Assembly: GCA_963825315.1 (NCBI GenBank)
Contig: CAWGST010000001.1
Location: 1,054,001 to 1,118,000, forward strand
Origin: DASRLE01 sp963825315
GTDB lineage: Bacteria; Verrucomicrobiota; Verrucomicrobiia; Limisphaerales; Palsa-1400
DNA: 64,000 nt
Direction: 5' to 3'
In this document: piece after piece, positions 1 through 9,158 of the stretch
Numbering within the stretch: the first letter of the stretch is position 1
Layout: each line of letters begins with the position of its first letter
The notes under the pieces: model-generated
What the model was told of the DNA's origin: nothing
The model's database searches: none
Seen by the model: only the letters and a program-made list of their open reading frames with translations
Translations under genes and position numbers: made by a program

Positions 1-36
1 CCCACGGCTGGCTCATGAAGCCTTCCGGGGACCCCC

Positions 37-93
37 GGACGGCAGGTCGTCCCTACCGGGTCCAATGAGGCAGGGACGCGCTGCCGCGCGTCC
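37..93. repeat. REP-like palindrome pair, left flank of RAYT gene
   Basis: Two short imperfect palindromes face each other. The first (37-56, GGACGGCAGGTCGTCC followed by CTACC) is a shortened form of GGACGACC-n-GGTCGTCC. The second (71-93) is AGGGACGCGCTGCCGCGCGT plus CC. Better-preserved copies of both lie at 387-440, 746-802 and 50574-50634. The GTAG-type tetranucleotide beside a hairpin is the layout recognised by RAYT transposases. Just upstream (4-20) is ACGGCTGGCTCATGAAG, which also precedes the pair at 50541 and lies in the ISAs1 ends. Confidence 0.75.
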
Positions 94-140
94 ACGGATG
101 ACCGGCAGTTCTTCCCTGCCAAACAAACGAAATTAAATTG

Positions 141-725
141 TTACCAATGAATGTTATGAATTCGACCTTGATATGGCCATTCATCGGGCTTGGCCGCCAA
201 TCCCGCCCGAATCGGGTTCTCGCGCACGTATTGCCACTTTTCGGAATAATTTTCCGAGTCGCGCAGCCGATGGTGAAATCCACCGCGCTGAAATTTCTCC
301 GCCTCGGGACATCTTTTGGCCAATTGATCCTTCCAAAACGCAATCCACCGTTCGATGGCGACAAATTTATGAACGGCATGGTTTTGGGTAGGGACGCGCT
401 GCTGCGCGTCCGAACGGACGACCAGCAGGTCGTCCCTACCAATGACGCATTGTCCGCGCGGCGCGCAAAACAAATGCAGGTGATCCGGCATCAAAAGATA
501 ATCGCTGACAAGCCATGCGGTGGCGCTATGCAGCCAGATGTCATGCAATGCGCGTTGGATTGAAATTTGCGCCAGCCAGCGGGCGCGGTCTTGAGTGCAA
601 ACGGTGAGAAAAATCCAATTCGGTCCACCCAACGAAATGTGAACGCCCTTCGCCGGCGTGCGGCGTTGCGGAAGAGGATCGTCAGGCATGTCCGGAAAAT
701 AGTGTTTGTGCGGAACTGAACGCAA
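141..725 (-). CDS. REP-associated tyrosine transposase (RAYT, Y1_Tnp family) with in-frame REP insertion
   Basis: A 194-aa protein of the Y1 HUH single-strand transposase family, which processes REP hairpins through a catalytic tyrosine. The HUH motif is visible in MPDHLHLF (about residues 79-86). The C-terminal half has the typical FHHRLRDSENYSEKWQYVRE block, whose Tyr is the likely nucleophile, followed by NPIRAGL. After the HUH motif, where relatives run straight into an R/D-RW-(I/V)-x-(Y/F)-WK helix, this protein has about 25-30 extra residues (GRDDLLVVRSDAQQRVPTQ). They are encoded by a pair of REP palindromes at 387-440, and the frame is kept. REP pairs also flank the gene on both sides. 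Family assignment is firm. Whether the insertion leaves the enzyme active cannot be told from sequence. Confidence 0.85.
   Translation of the reverse strand: MRSVPHKHYFPDMPDDPLPQRRTPAKGVHISLGGPNWIFLTVCTQDRARWLAQISIQRALHDIWLHSATAWLVSDYLLMPDHLHLFCAPRGQCVIGRDDLLVVRSDAQQRVPTQNHAVHKFVAIERWIAFWKDQLAKRCPEAEKFQRGGFHHRLRDSENYSEKWQYVRENPIRAGLAAKPDEWPYQGRIHNIHW
387..440. repeat. REP palindrome pair inside the RAYT reading frame
   Basis: The palindrome at 387-411 (GGTAGGGACGCGCTGCTGCG plus CGTCC) and the palindrome at 416-440 (GGACGACCAGCAGGTCGTCC plus CTACC) are separated by only four bases. The two GTAGGGA ends point outward. The unit is 54 bp, a multiple of three, so the host gene remains open. Confidence 0.85.
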
Positions 726-745
726 GCGCGGACATGCAGGGATCC

Positions 746-802
746 GGTAAGGACGACCCGCTGGCCGTCCGGGGCGAGGACGCGCAGCAGCGCGTCCCTA
801 CC
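746..802. repeat. REP-like palindrome pair upstream of RAYT gene
   Basis: The first member is GGTAAGGACGACC-CGCT-GGCCGTCC (746-770). The second is GGACGCGCAGCAGCGCGTCC followed by CTACC (778-802). The pair lies between the 5' end of the RAYT gene and the 3' end of cdaR, so the RAYT is bracketed by REP pairs. Confidence 0.8.
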
Positions 803-814
803 GCATTGGAACGG

Positions 815-1236
815 TTACCGTGAAACCTGTTCAACGGCCACCGTGGCGGGGCTGATTTCAAGGACGTTTATCTCAGGGGGAACATCGGCATGAAGTTCTT
901 CCACCGCGCTTTGCCTGGAGCGAAAGTTGGTCAAATCGACATACACCCTGATGCTCTTTTCCGCCGCCTTGCGCAGGGCCGTTTTTTCGCCCACGGCGAT
1001 CACCACCACTTCGCTGGGGGTGATTCTGAAAACGCGAGCATCACCCGGGGGGAAACAATCGTGACCGGAACTCGGACATATTCCTGGGCGAGGAGGTTGT
1101 TGATGTTGAGCTGGCTGATGGATAACTGGTTGCGGGTGCCGTAATAAATGCCCAGCCAAATCACCGTGGCCAAGGCGACGGAGAAAAATTTAAGCCAGAA
1201 ATTATGCAGAATGAGGTCGGGCAGGGGCATCTTCAT
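815..1236 (-). pseudogene. cdaR: CdaR/YbbR-like regulator of diadenylate cyclase, one frameshift
   Basis: The N-terminal part (1236 down to about 1045) encodes a membrane helix, FFSVALATVIWLGIYYG, and the start of a YbbR domain (VPVTIVSP). The rest of the YbbR domain (VFRITPSEVVVIAVGEK, then VYVDLTNF and PPEINVLEISPATVAVEQVSR) continues in another frame to 815. The frame changes in the run TCCCCCCGGG near 1045-1050, consistent with one missing base. The start overlaps the cdaA stop by 4 bp, and CdaR proteins bind and tune CdaA, so the neighbourhood fits. At about 140 residues it is short, with a single YbbR domain. The break may be a real mutation or a homopolymer sequencing error. Confidence 0.75.
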
Positions 1237-2078
1237 TTGGGGGCGGGGTTGGCCACGGCGGGGCCGGTTTTGGCCGGCCCGAGCGCGGGACGAAACAAGC
1301 TGAGAATTCTATGCTGCTTGCCGGGCTTGATCAGAATCGAAGTCAGGAAGGCGCGCAATTGCTCCGCAGTCACCCCCCGCACCAAGACCCCTTTGTAAGC
1401 ATAAGATATCGAGCCGGTCTCTTCCGAAACCGCCACCACCACCGCGTCCGTTTCTTCGGCCAATCCGATGGCGGCGCGATGGCGCGTGCCCAGGGAGGGA
1501 TTCAGGTCCTGCCGTTGAGAGAGCGGGAAAATGCAGGCGGCGAAGGCGATGCGGTCACCTTTGATGATGACGCCGCCGTCGTGTATGGCATTGTTGGGAA
1601 AGAAAATCGTTTCCAACATTTCGGGCGTGGCCTCGCAATCCACCGGCAGGCCGGATTCGGTGGCTTCCTGCAAATTGATGGATTGCTCGATGGCGATGAG
1701 GGCGCCGATGCGGACTTCGGCCAGGCGCTCGACGGTTTGGATGATGACTTCGATGTTTTCCCGTTGTTCGCGGCTGGTGGCGAAGAGGGGATGGGTGCCC
1801 AATTCAGCCAGAATCCGGCGCAGTTCCGGCTGGAAAATAATCAAGACGGCGACCGCCGCAAAGGCGACGAAGGAACGAAGCAGCCAGCTCAGCACTTCCA
1901 AATGGAGGAGGAAGGCGATGACGGTCAGGCCCAGGACCAAGAGGACAAAGCCGTAAACCACCGGCGCTCCACGCGTGCCGCGGACGAAATTGAAGCTGTA
2001 GTAAATGCCCACCGCCAGAATGGCAATTTCCAGGATCGGCCGCCAGCCGTCATGCACCATGTGTATTATGTTCGGCAT
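1233..2078 (-). CDS. cdaA: Membrane diadenylate cyclase (c-di-AMP synthase)
   Basis: 281 aa. It makes cyclic di-AMP from two ATP at the membrane. Three hydrophobic segments fill roughly residues 13-85, followed by a DisA_N cyclase domain (about 95-245). Signature motifs are visible: NNAIHDGGVIIKGDRIA (the DGA motif, here DGG), GTRHRAAIGLAEETDA (the RHR motif) and VVAVSEETGSIS. The C-terminal tail is Ala/Pro-rich. Gene order folP-cdaA-cdaR with overlapping ends is typical of this enzyme class. The start ATG at 2078 lies inside the folP 3' end (29-bp overlap). The Gly replacing Ala in the DGA motif is the only oddity. Confidence 0.95.
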   Translation of the reverse strand: MPNIIHMVHDGWRPILEIAILAVGIYYSFNFVRGTRGAPVVYGFVLLVLGLTVIAFLLHLEVLSWLLRSFVAFAAVAVLIIFQPELRRILAELGTHPLFATSREQRENIEVIIQTVERLAEVRIGALIAIEQSINLQEATESGLPVDCEATPEMLETIFFPNNAIHDGGVIIKGDRIAFAACIFPLSQRQDLNPSLGTRHRAAIGLAEETDAVVVAVSEETGSISYAYKGVLVRGVTAEQLRAFLTSILIKPGKQHRILSLFRPALGPAKTGPAVANPAPK

Positions 2079-2910
2079 TCGTTTGCTGTTCCATCAGGGC
2101 TTCGGTCATCCGCAACGCCCCGCGCGTCGCCGCCACATCGTGACAGCGGATGATGCGCGCTCCATTTTCCACCCCCCAACACGCGCAAGCCAGCGACGGG
2201 GCGAGGCGATCCTTTGCGCCGGCCCATCGTCCCATAAAAGATTTGCGGGAGGCCCCCAATAATAGCGGGCGCCCCCATTTTGTAAAGTGGCGCAGCTCCA
2301 CAAGCAACCGCAAATTGTCCTGCTCCCGTTTGCCAAACCCGATGCCGACGTCGAGCATCACTTGCTCCCTATTGACACCGCAGCCCTGCAAACGACTCAA
2401 TCGCTCGCCAAAAAATTCATTGATCTCCCTTGTGACGTCGCCGTAGGAGGGGTTGACCTGCATGGTTTGCGGCGAGCCTTGCATGTGCATGGCCACGTAG
2501 CCCGCGCCGCTTTCCGCCGCCAGGCGCCACATCGCCTCATCGCTGCGATTGGCCGCGATATCGTTGATGACGCTGGCGCCGGCGCGCAAAGCCTCCTTCG
2601 CCACGGCGGCTTTGACCGTGTCAACGGAAATGGGGATCGAGAGCCGGGCCGCCAGTTGTTCGATCACCGGGATGACACGCTTCAATTCTTCCGTTTCCGT
2701 CACCGGGGCCGCTCCGGGGCGCGATGATTCCCCTCCCACGTCAATCATGTCCGCCCCTTCAGCGGCCAATTGCAGGGCGTGGCTGACGGCGGCGGAGGCG
2801 GTGGCAAACCGGCCTCCGTCATAAAACGAATCGGGCGTGACGTTGACGATGCCCATGAGCAGGGCGGGGCGGGGGAAGACGAATTCAAATTGCCGCGCGC
2901 GCAGGATCAT
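2050..2910 (-). CDS. folP: Dihydropteroate synthase
   Basis: 286 aa. It condenses p-aminobenzoate with hydroxymethyl-dihydropterin diphosphate in folate synthesis. A TIM-barrel with family motifs in order: MGIVNVTPDSFYDGG (about 19-33), DMIDVGGESSRPGA (54-67), ISVDTVKAAVA, INDIAANRSDEAMW, MLDVGIGFGK and the LLGASRKSFMGR loop near the C terminus. Length is normal. It is the first gene of the folP-cdaA-cdaR group and its last 29 bp overlap cdaA, suggesting translational coupling. Confidence 0.96.
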   Translation of the reverse strand: MILRARQFEFVFPRPALLMGIVNVTPDSFYDGGRFATASAAVSHALQLAAEGADMIDVGGESSRPGAAPVTETEELKRVIPVIEQLAARLSIPISVDTVKAAVAKEALRAGASVINDIAANRSDEAMWRLAAESGAGYVAMHMQGSPQTMQVNPSYGDVTREINEFFGERLSRLQGCGVNREQVMLDVGIGFGKREQDNLRLLVELRHFTKWGRPLLLGASRKSFMGRWAGAKDRLAPSLACACWGVENGARIIRCHDVAATRGALRMTEALMEQQTNAEHNTHGA

Positions 2911-2929
2911 GTTTCCACTGGCTCCTGAA

Positions 2930-3008
2930 TCTTAATCTCTGAAGATTAAGATTAGGAGCAAGATCAGGAGCGCGGGTTCCGTTCCTAATCTTAATCGCAA
3001 TCCTAATC

Positions 3009-3012
<4 letters not shown>
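2930..3012. repeat. Intergenic TTAATC/GATTAA simple repeats
   Basis: The gap between sod and folP holds several copies of TTAATC and GATTAAGATTAG in both orientations, for example CCTAATCTTAATCG twice near 2983-3012. The same unit recurs at 4395-4420, and a looser form at 47765-47797. No gene is seen here. Confidence 0.6.
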
Positions 3013-3666
<654 letters not shown>

Positions 3667-3776
3667 AATTATTGCGTGTTAATTTTCCTGTTAATTTTCA
3701 ATTTTATTGCGGCCGGTACATCGGCCAACGACTCTGCAAAAATAGCAAAGATCCGCCCGAACACAAGCCGCTGCAT

Positions 3777-4394
3777 TTAGCGCGCCAGCGCCACGAAGTT
3801 TTTCAGCAAGCGCAAGCCCGTCTCCTGGCTTTTTTCCGGGTGAAATTGCGTCGCATAAACATTCCCGCGCCAAACCGACGAGGCGAAGGGCGCGCCATAA
3901 GTCGTTTCGGTCGCAATGATCGCGGCGTCCGCGGGTTGGGGAAAATAGCTGTGGACAAAATACACATAACTGCCCGGACGAATGCCCTGATAAATCGGAC
4001 AATCCGGCCTGAGGATGTTGAGCTGGTTCCAGCCAATTTGCGGGACCTTGAGGCCGGGCTGGTCCGGGAATCGCACCACTTTTCCCGCGAAAACGCCGAG
4101 GCCCGCCGCGCAACTGTTGAATTCTTCGCTGCGTTCGAACAGGGCCTGGTAGCCCACGCATATTCCCAGAAACGGCCGCCCGCTCTGAATATACTCCCGG
4201 ATGGCTCCCAGCAATTCCTGCTTTTGCATGGCATTGACGCAATCGTCGAATGCCCCCACGCCCGGCAGCACCACGCCGGCGGCCTCTTTCAATTCTTCGG
4301 GCCGGCGCACCACGCGCACATCGGCGCCCACTTTGAGCAAGGCCTTCTGCGCGCTGCGCAAATTACCCGAATCATAGTCAATCAAAGCGATCAT
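3777..4394 (-). CDS. hisH: Imidazole glycerol phosphate synthase, glutaminase subunit
   Basis: 205 aa. It supplies ammonia from glutamine to HisF in histidine synthesis. A class I glutamine amidotransferase with the oxyanion region VLPGVGAFDDC, the nucleophile motif GICVGYQALFE (Cys in GICVGYQ) and the catalytic His-Glu in ATQFHPEKSQETGLRLL. The start ATG at 4394 begins MIALIDYDSGNLRS. Longer readings upstream would run into the GATTAA repeats and the rlmN 3' end. No hisF is in this window. Confidence 0.95.
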   Translation of the reverse strand: MIALIDYDSGNLRSAQKALLKVGADVRVVRRPEELKEAAGVVLPGVGAFDDCVNAMQKQELLGAIREYIQSGRPFLGICVGYQALFERSEEFNSCAAGLGVFAGKVVRFPDQPGLKVPQIGWNQLNILRPDCPIYQGIRPGSYVYFVHSYFPQPADAAIIATETTYGAPFASSVWRGNVYATQFHPEKSQETGLRLLKNFVALAR

Positions 4395-4420
4395 TCGATT
4401 AAGATTAAGATTAAGATTAG
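4395..4420. repeat. Tandem GATTAA repeat between rlmN and hisH
   Basis: CGATTAAGATTAAGATTAAG plus ATTAGG: four tandem 6-bp units directly upstream of hisH. They overlap the rlmN stop codon at 4417. The same unit occurs at 2930-3012. Confidence 0.65.
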
Positions 4421-5523
4421 GAAACGGAAAGCTGCAACTCTTGTTCGGTTCGCAATCGGAGTTGGCCGCAGGCGGCGTCAATGTCATGCCCCTTTTCGTG
4501 GCGCAGCGTGGCCGCAACCTTCTCCTTCTCCAGCGCGGCCAGAAACGCGTTCTGCCCCTCTTCATCCGGACGGCTCCAGGGCAAGCCTTCGACCTTGTTA
4601 TAGGGGATCAAATTGACTTTGGCGCGCAGGCGCCGGGCCAGTTTCGCCAGGGGTGTGATTTGGTCCAGACCGTCATTGACCCCAGCGATGAGGATGTATT
4701 CGAGGGTAATCATGCGGCCCTTTTTTTCCTGATAATACTCGCAGGCGGCGGCGAGGGCGGCCAGCGGATACTTGGTATTCACAGGCATGATTTTGCCCCG
4801 GGTTGCGTCGGTGGCCCCGTGCAGGGAGATGGCCAGGCGGAACTGGAACGGCTCCCCGGCCAGCCGCCGGATTTGCGGGGCCAGGCCGCTGGTCGAGACG
4901 GTAATCTTGCGCGCGCCGATGTTTGCGCCCCAGGGGGCGTTGAGGATTTTCAGCGCTTTGAGCAGGTTGTCGTAATTGGCCAGGGGTTCGCCCATGCCCA
5001 TGATGACCAGATTGTTGATCAAGCGGCCATTGCTGTCCGACCCTTCGCATCGTTCCACGGCCAGGACCTGGTTGACGATTTCCTCCGGCTGCAAGTTTCG
5101 TTTCCAACCGTCCAGGCCGCTGGCGCAGAATTTGCAGCCGTAAGCGCAGCCGACCTGTGTGGAAACGCACAACGTATGCCGGTCGCTCGCCTCGCCGAAC
5201 AAGCCGGCCGAGGCCGGGATCAGAACGCTTTCGATCAAAGCGCCATCGGCCAGACGCCACAGAAATTTTTCCGTCGTATCGCGCGAACCTTGTTTGCGCG
5301 CCAGGACAGGGGAACGGATGGCGTAAGTTTGTTGCAAGAGAAGGCGCAGCGCTTTGGGCAGATTGCTCATCGCCTCCCAACTCTCGACCCGCCGGGCATA
5401 GAGCCACTGCAACAATTGGGCCACGCGATAGACCGGCTGGTCCCAAAGAATAAACTGGTTTTGCAAATCCTCCCGCGTTTGGGAGCGAATATCCACCATC
5501 ATGCCGGCAATGTAATTCGACAC
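4417..5523 (-). CDS. rlmN: Dual-specificity rRNA/tRNA adenine C2-methyltransferase
   Basis: 368 aa. A radical SAM enzyme methylating A2503 of 23S rRNA and A37 of some tRNAs. Motifs: SAM cluster CAYGCKFC (about 126-133), the GMGEPLANYDNLLKAL region, ISLHGATDATRGKIMPVN, and the C-terminal DIDAACGQLR with the conserved methyl-accepting Cys. Length is normal. The first ATG encodes MSNYIAGMM, and a start a few codons in (MMVDIRSQTRED) is equally possible. Confidence 0.95.
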   Translation of the reverse strand: MSNYIAGMMVDIRSQTREDLQNQFILWDQPVYRVAQLLQWLYARRVESWEAMSNLPKALRLLLQQTYAIRSPVLARKQGSRDTTEKFLWRLADGALIESVLIPASAGLFGEASDRHTLCVSTQVGCAYGCKFCASGLDGWKRNLQPEEIVNQVLAVERCEGSDSNGRLINNLVIMGMGEPLANYDNLLKALKILNAPWGANIGARKITVSTSGLAPQIRRLAGEPFQFRLAISLHGATDATRGKIMPVNTKYPLAALAAACEYYQEKKGRMITLEYILIAGVNDGLDQITPLAKLARRLRAKVNLIPYNKVEGLPWSRPDEEGQNAFLAALEKEKVAATLRHEKGHDIDAACGQLRLRTEQELQLSVS

Positions 5524-5526
5524 AGG

Positions 5527-7827
5527 CTACTGATGCAAGGGGAGTCCCGTCTCGTAGCGTTTCAATTCAACGTTTAGCTGCCCCGCCAAATCCTGCCGTC
5601 CCGCAGCCTGGACCAACGCAATGGCCTGTTGGGCGCTGCGCCTGGCGTCCCCAAACCGACCCGCCTCGGCGAGGGCGGCGGCGAGGGTGCGGAGGACGAC
5701 CGGGTTCTTCCCGCCCGCCAGCTCATTGGCCCGTTGAGCCAGTTGCACCGCCTTGTCACCGTTGCGCAGGGAGGCCTCCGGACAAGTGGCCAAGAGCCAC
5801 GCCAGGTTGTTTTGGACTTCGGCATCATCGGGTTGGAGTTGCAGCGCCTGTTGGAACTGGGCGATCGCCTCCGCCACTCTTCCCTTTTGACGAAGAGCGT
5901 TGCCGAGGCTGCTGTGCGCTTCGGCAAGGCCAGGCTTGATTTGCAGGGCCTTTTGGAAATGAGCGATTGCGTCGTCCACTTTTCCCTTTTGCAGGAGGAT
6001 GGCGCCGAGGTTGACGTGAGCTGGCGCGCAGTCTGGATCGGTTTGCAGGGCGTGTTGGAAATGGGGGATCGCGTCGTCCACTCTGCCTTTTTGCAGCAGA
6101 GCGTTGCCGAGGTTGACGTGGGCTTGCGCGTAGTCTGGATGAATTTGCAGGGCGTGCTGGTAATGGGAGATTGCGTCATCCACTCTGCCCTTTTCGAGAA
6201 GGATGTTGCCGAGATTGTAGTGCGCTTGGGGGAAGTCGGGATTGATTTGCACCGCCTTTTGGAAATGGGCGGCGGCTTCCTCCACTCTTCCCTTGCTCAA
6301 CAGAGCGCTGCCGAGGCCGTAATGAGTTTCCGCGTAGTTGGGATTGATGCGCAGGGCGCAGATGAAATGTTGGATGGCTTCGTCCACCTTTCCTTTTTGC
6401 ATAAAAGCAGTGGCGAGGCAGAACTGCGCTTCATTGTAGTTGGGATTGATTTGCAGGGCGTGTTGGAACTCGGAGATTGCTTCGTCCGCCTGTCCCTGTT
6501 GGAGAAGGGCGGCGCCAAGGATGTAGTGGGCCAATTCGTTGTCTGTGGTGCAGGCGAGTGTGTGGTTCCACAAAGTTTCGCCGTTTTTCCAATACGTCGT
6601 CTGCTTCCAGGCGCAGACCATCAACACGGCAAGCACTCCGGCCATGAGGCCTCCGAGCACCATTTGGCCCACGCGCCACTCCGCCACCAGCCACGTCACC
6701 GCCAGGTAAATTCCGATTTGCGGCAGATAGGTGTATCGATCCGCATGTGCGGATGGGCCTGCTTGCACAATGCCGCTCATCGGCGTCAACATTCCCAAAT
6801 ACCAAAGCCAGCCGATCAGCAACCATGGCCGCGTTCGCCGCTCTCCCCATGCGATTGCGGAAAGGCCGGCCAGCAGCGTCCCGGCCAGCGCCGCTTCCCA
6901 TGACGGCTGGCTGTGGTGCGGATAGGAATAAAGCATCGCCAATCCTTCCGGCCAAACCATCTGGCGCAGATAGACGGCATAGTAAACCAATGCAGCGCCG
7001 ACGCGCGAAGACATGGAAACGAGGGCGTTGGCGGCGATGGGTTTTGCCGTCACCAGGACAGTGATCGCGCACGCCCCGACTGTCAGCGCCAGCAGGGGAA
7101 TCTTTTCCAGAATCAGCCGCCGGGGGATCCCAAAACAGTCCGCTTGATGGGCTGGCCCCGTCTGTTCGAACCGGCGCAAAGGCCAGTAGTCCAGAAGCAA
7201 CAACACAAACGGCAGTGTTACCACCGTCGGCTTGGACAGCAACGCCAGCACGAAACAGATGACAACCATCAGGTAGCGGGCCGGTGAATTTGGCGTGCGG
7301 ACATAGCGGGCATAGGCGCCGAGCGTGAGCATGAAGAAAAAGGCGCCGAGCACATCCTTGCGCTCCGCCACCCAAGCCACCGATTCCACCCGCAACGGAT
7401 GAATGGCAAATACCGCCGCCACGAACGCGCTGCGCCAGAGCGCGCCGGTCATCCGGCGCAGAACGAGGAACAGCAGGATGACTGATGCGGTGTGCAGCAG
7501 GACATTGGTGAGATGATACCCGCCGGCGTGAAGGCCGTAGAGTTGATAATCTGCCATGAGTGAAAGCATGGTCAGCGGGTGGTATAAAAAGCAGTCCGCA
7601 TGGGTGAAGACCCAGGCGAGTCCCTTCAGGCTCAGACCGCCCGCGACATGAGTGTTCTCAAAAACATAGACATTATCATCGTAATTGAGGAACCCTTGCC
7701 GCAACGTCTGCCCGAACACAGCAAAGGTGATCGCGGCCAGCACAAGGCAAACCGCCGGCACCCGCCAGCGTTGAGCCAGGCCGGCCGGGGGGTCGGGAGC
7801 ATTTAGCGGGGGCTGTTGGCGGATCAT
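5527..7827 (-). CDS. Multi-pass membrane protein with C-terminal TPR array
   Basis: About 766 aa. The N-terminal half (about 30-430) has roughly ten hydrophobic segments and a motif shared with TMTC/PMT-like glycosyltransferase proteins: LNYDDNVYVFEN, FLYHPLTMLSLM and FAIHPLRVESVAWVAERKDVL. The C-terminal half holds about eight 34-residue TPRs of the form INPNYNEAQFCLATAFMQKG, visible at DNA level as 102-bp repeats between about 5850 and 6520. Such proteins are common in Verrucomicrobiota and Planctomycetota, and a sugar-transfer role is only inferred. The ATG at 7827 (MIRQQPPLNAP) was chosen; an ATG 57 bp upstream is possible. Confidence 0.8.
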   Translation of the reverse strand: MIRQQPPLNAPDPPAGLAQRWRVPAVCLVLAAITFAVFGQTLRQGFLNYDDNVYVFENTHVAGGLSLKGLAWVFTHADCFLYHPLTMLSLMADYQLYGLHAGGYHLTNVLLHTASVILLFLVLRRMTGALWRSAFVAAVFAIHPLRVESVAWVAERKDVLGAFFFMLTLGAYARYVRTPNSPARYLMVVICFVLALLSKPTVVTLPFVLLLLDYWPLRRFEQTGPAHQADCFGIPRRLILEKIPLLALTVGACAITVLVTAKPIAANALVSMSSRVGAALVYYAVYLRQMVWPEGLAMLYSYPHHSQPSWEAALAGTLLAGLSAIAWGERRTRPWLLIGWLWYLGMLTPMSGIVQAGPSAHADRYTYLPQIGIYLAVTWLVAEWRVGQMVLGGLMAGVLAVLMVCAWKQTTYWKNGETLWNHTLACTTDNELAHYILGAALLQQGQADEAISEFQHALQINPNYNEAQFCLATAFMQKGKVDEAIQHFICALRINPNYAETHYGLGSALLSKGRVEEAAAHFQKAVQINPDFPQAHYNLGNILLEKGRVDDAISHYQHALQIHPDYAQAHVNLGNALLQKGRVDDAIPHFQHALQTDPDCAPAHVNLGAILLQKGKVDDAIAHFQKALQIKPGLAEAHSSLGNALRQKGRVAEAIAQFQQALQLQPDDAEVQNNLAWLLATCPEASLRNGDKAVQLAQRANELAGGKNPVVLRTLAAALAEAGRFGDARRSAQQAIALVQAAGRQDLAGQLNVELKRYETGLPLHQ

Positions 7828-8099
7828 AATGTGCGGGCTGTTGCCATTCCATCCAAGGCTGGAGGAAAGTCCAAAAAGGGTCACGCATTAATAATGGCGT
7901 GGCATGTCGGGAATCTCGCGCCTGGACTGCGAATTTTCAAGCACACAAAAATTGCGCCTCCAAACACAACGCCGCCTGAGTGGCGCCCGGGTTCAGCAAC
8001 CGTGGCGATGGCGCGATGGTTTGAGGGAAGGCCTGGCAGAAACCGCTCCCGGCGGAGTCAAAGAAACCATTGCGCGAAGAGGGTAAAACCGCATAAAGT

Positions 8100-9158
8100 A
8101 TGGCCATGTTGCAGACTGTGGAAAGCCGGGAAAGAGCGGATGCCGTCTCTTCCTTCCGCGAGGAATATTTAAGGGCTTTTCGGTTCATGCTCCTTTCCCG
8201 GGTGCTGGATGAGAAGATGGCCAGCCTTTACCGCGGCGGGAAAATTCATGGCGGCGTGTTTCTGGGGCGCGGACAGGAGGCCCTGAGTGTTTCCGTGGGT
8301 CTGGCGCTGAGGAAAGGGGACATTTTTGCGCCGCTCATCCGTGACGGCGCGGGACGGCTGGCCTTCGGCGAACCGGTTTTGGACGCCGTGCGCACTTACC
8401 TCGGTTCAGCCTTGGGCCCCATGCGCGGTCGGGACGGCAACGTCCACCGCGGACGTCCCCGCGAGGGATTGTTTGCCATGATCAGCCATTTGGGCGCGAT
8501 GATTTCGGTGGTCAACGGCGCGTTGCTGGCGCGGCGCTTTAAAAAGATCGAGGGCGTTGTGGGCGCGACTTGCATTGGCGAGGGCGGCACTTCGACAGGT
8601 TCGTTCCACGAGGCGTTAAATCAGGCGGCGATTGAAAGACTGCCGCTGGTTCTGGTGGTGGCCAATAATCAATATGCCTACTCGACGCCGAACTCGCGCC
8701 AATTCGCCTGCCGCGATCTGGCCGACAAGGCCGTCGGCTACGGCGTGACGGCCCATAAAGTGGACGGCACCGACTTGGGAAAATGCCTGCACACCCTCCG
8801 TGACGCGGTGGCGCAAGCCCGCGGAGGCGGGGGGCCGCAACTGGTCGCGGCCCAATTGCTGCGCCTTTGCGGGCATGGCGAACACGATGATGCCCAGTAC
8901 ATCACGGAGGAATTCAAACAATCGCACTTCGGGCGCGATTGCCTGAAGGTGGCCGAGGATCACTTGCTGCGCCGGGCCTGGGCCGACGCCGGAATCATTC
9001 GAAGATTTCGCGAGGAGGCCGCGCTCGAAGTCGAGCAAGCCGTGGCCCTGGTGCAACGCGAGCCGGGACCGGATCCTTACCAGGAAAACTGGTGCGCGCT
9101 GGCCTCGCGCCATTTAAGCGAACGGTTCGAAACTCCCGACTCCGCCGCCAGCCCATGA
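8100..9158 (+). CDS. pdhA: 2-oxoacid (pyruvate-type) dehydrogenase E1 component, alpha subunit
   Basis: 352 aa. The thiamin-diphosphate subunit that decarboxylates the 2-oxoacid and passes the acyl group to E2 lipoyl. Visible: the N-terminal helix RFMLLSRVLDEKM, GRGQEALSVSVGLALRKGD, and the TPP motif running from IGEGGTSTGSFHEALNQAA to VVANNQYAYSTP (a GEG form of the GDG...NN motif, as in branched-chain E1). The end of the gene overlaps the next by ATGA. GEG and the general sequence leave open whether the substrate is pyruvate or a branched-chain 2-oxoacid. Confidence 0.88.
   Translation: MAMLQTVESRERADAVSSFREEYLRAFRFMLLSRVLDEKMASLYRGGKIHGGVFLGRGQEALSVSVGLALRKGDIFAPLIRDGAGRLAFGEPVLDAVRTYLGSALGPMRGRDGNVHRGRPREGLFAMISHLGAMISVVNGALLARRFKKIEGVVGATCIGEGGTSTGSFHEALNQAAIERLPLVLVVANNQYAYSTPNSRQFACRDLADKAVGYGVTAHKVDGTDLGKCLHTLRDAVAQARGGGGPQLVAAQLLRLCGHGEHDDAQYITEEFKQSHFGRDCLKVAEDHLLRRAWADAGIIRRFREEAALEVEQAVALVQREPGPDPYQENWCALASRHLSERFETPDSAASP

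Noticed and set aside
1311..2153. Long plus-strand open frames opposite cdaA, rlmN, the TPR gene, the kinase operon and PEPCK
   Set aside because: They are antisense shadows in GC-rich sequence: no family motifs, His/Gln/Arg-rich composition, and each is opposite a gene with clear domain motifs.
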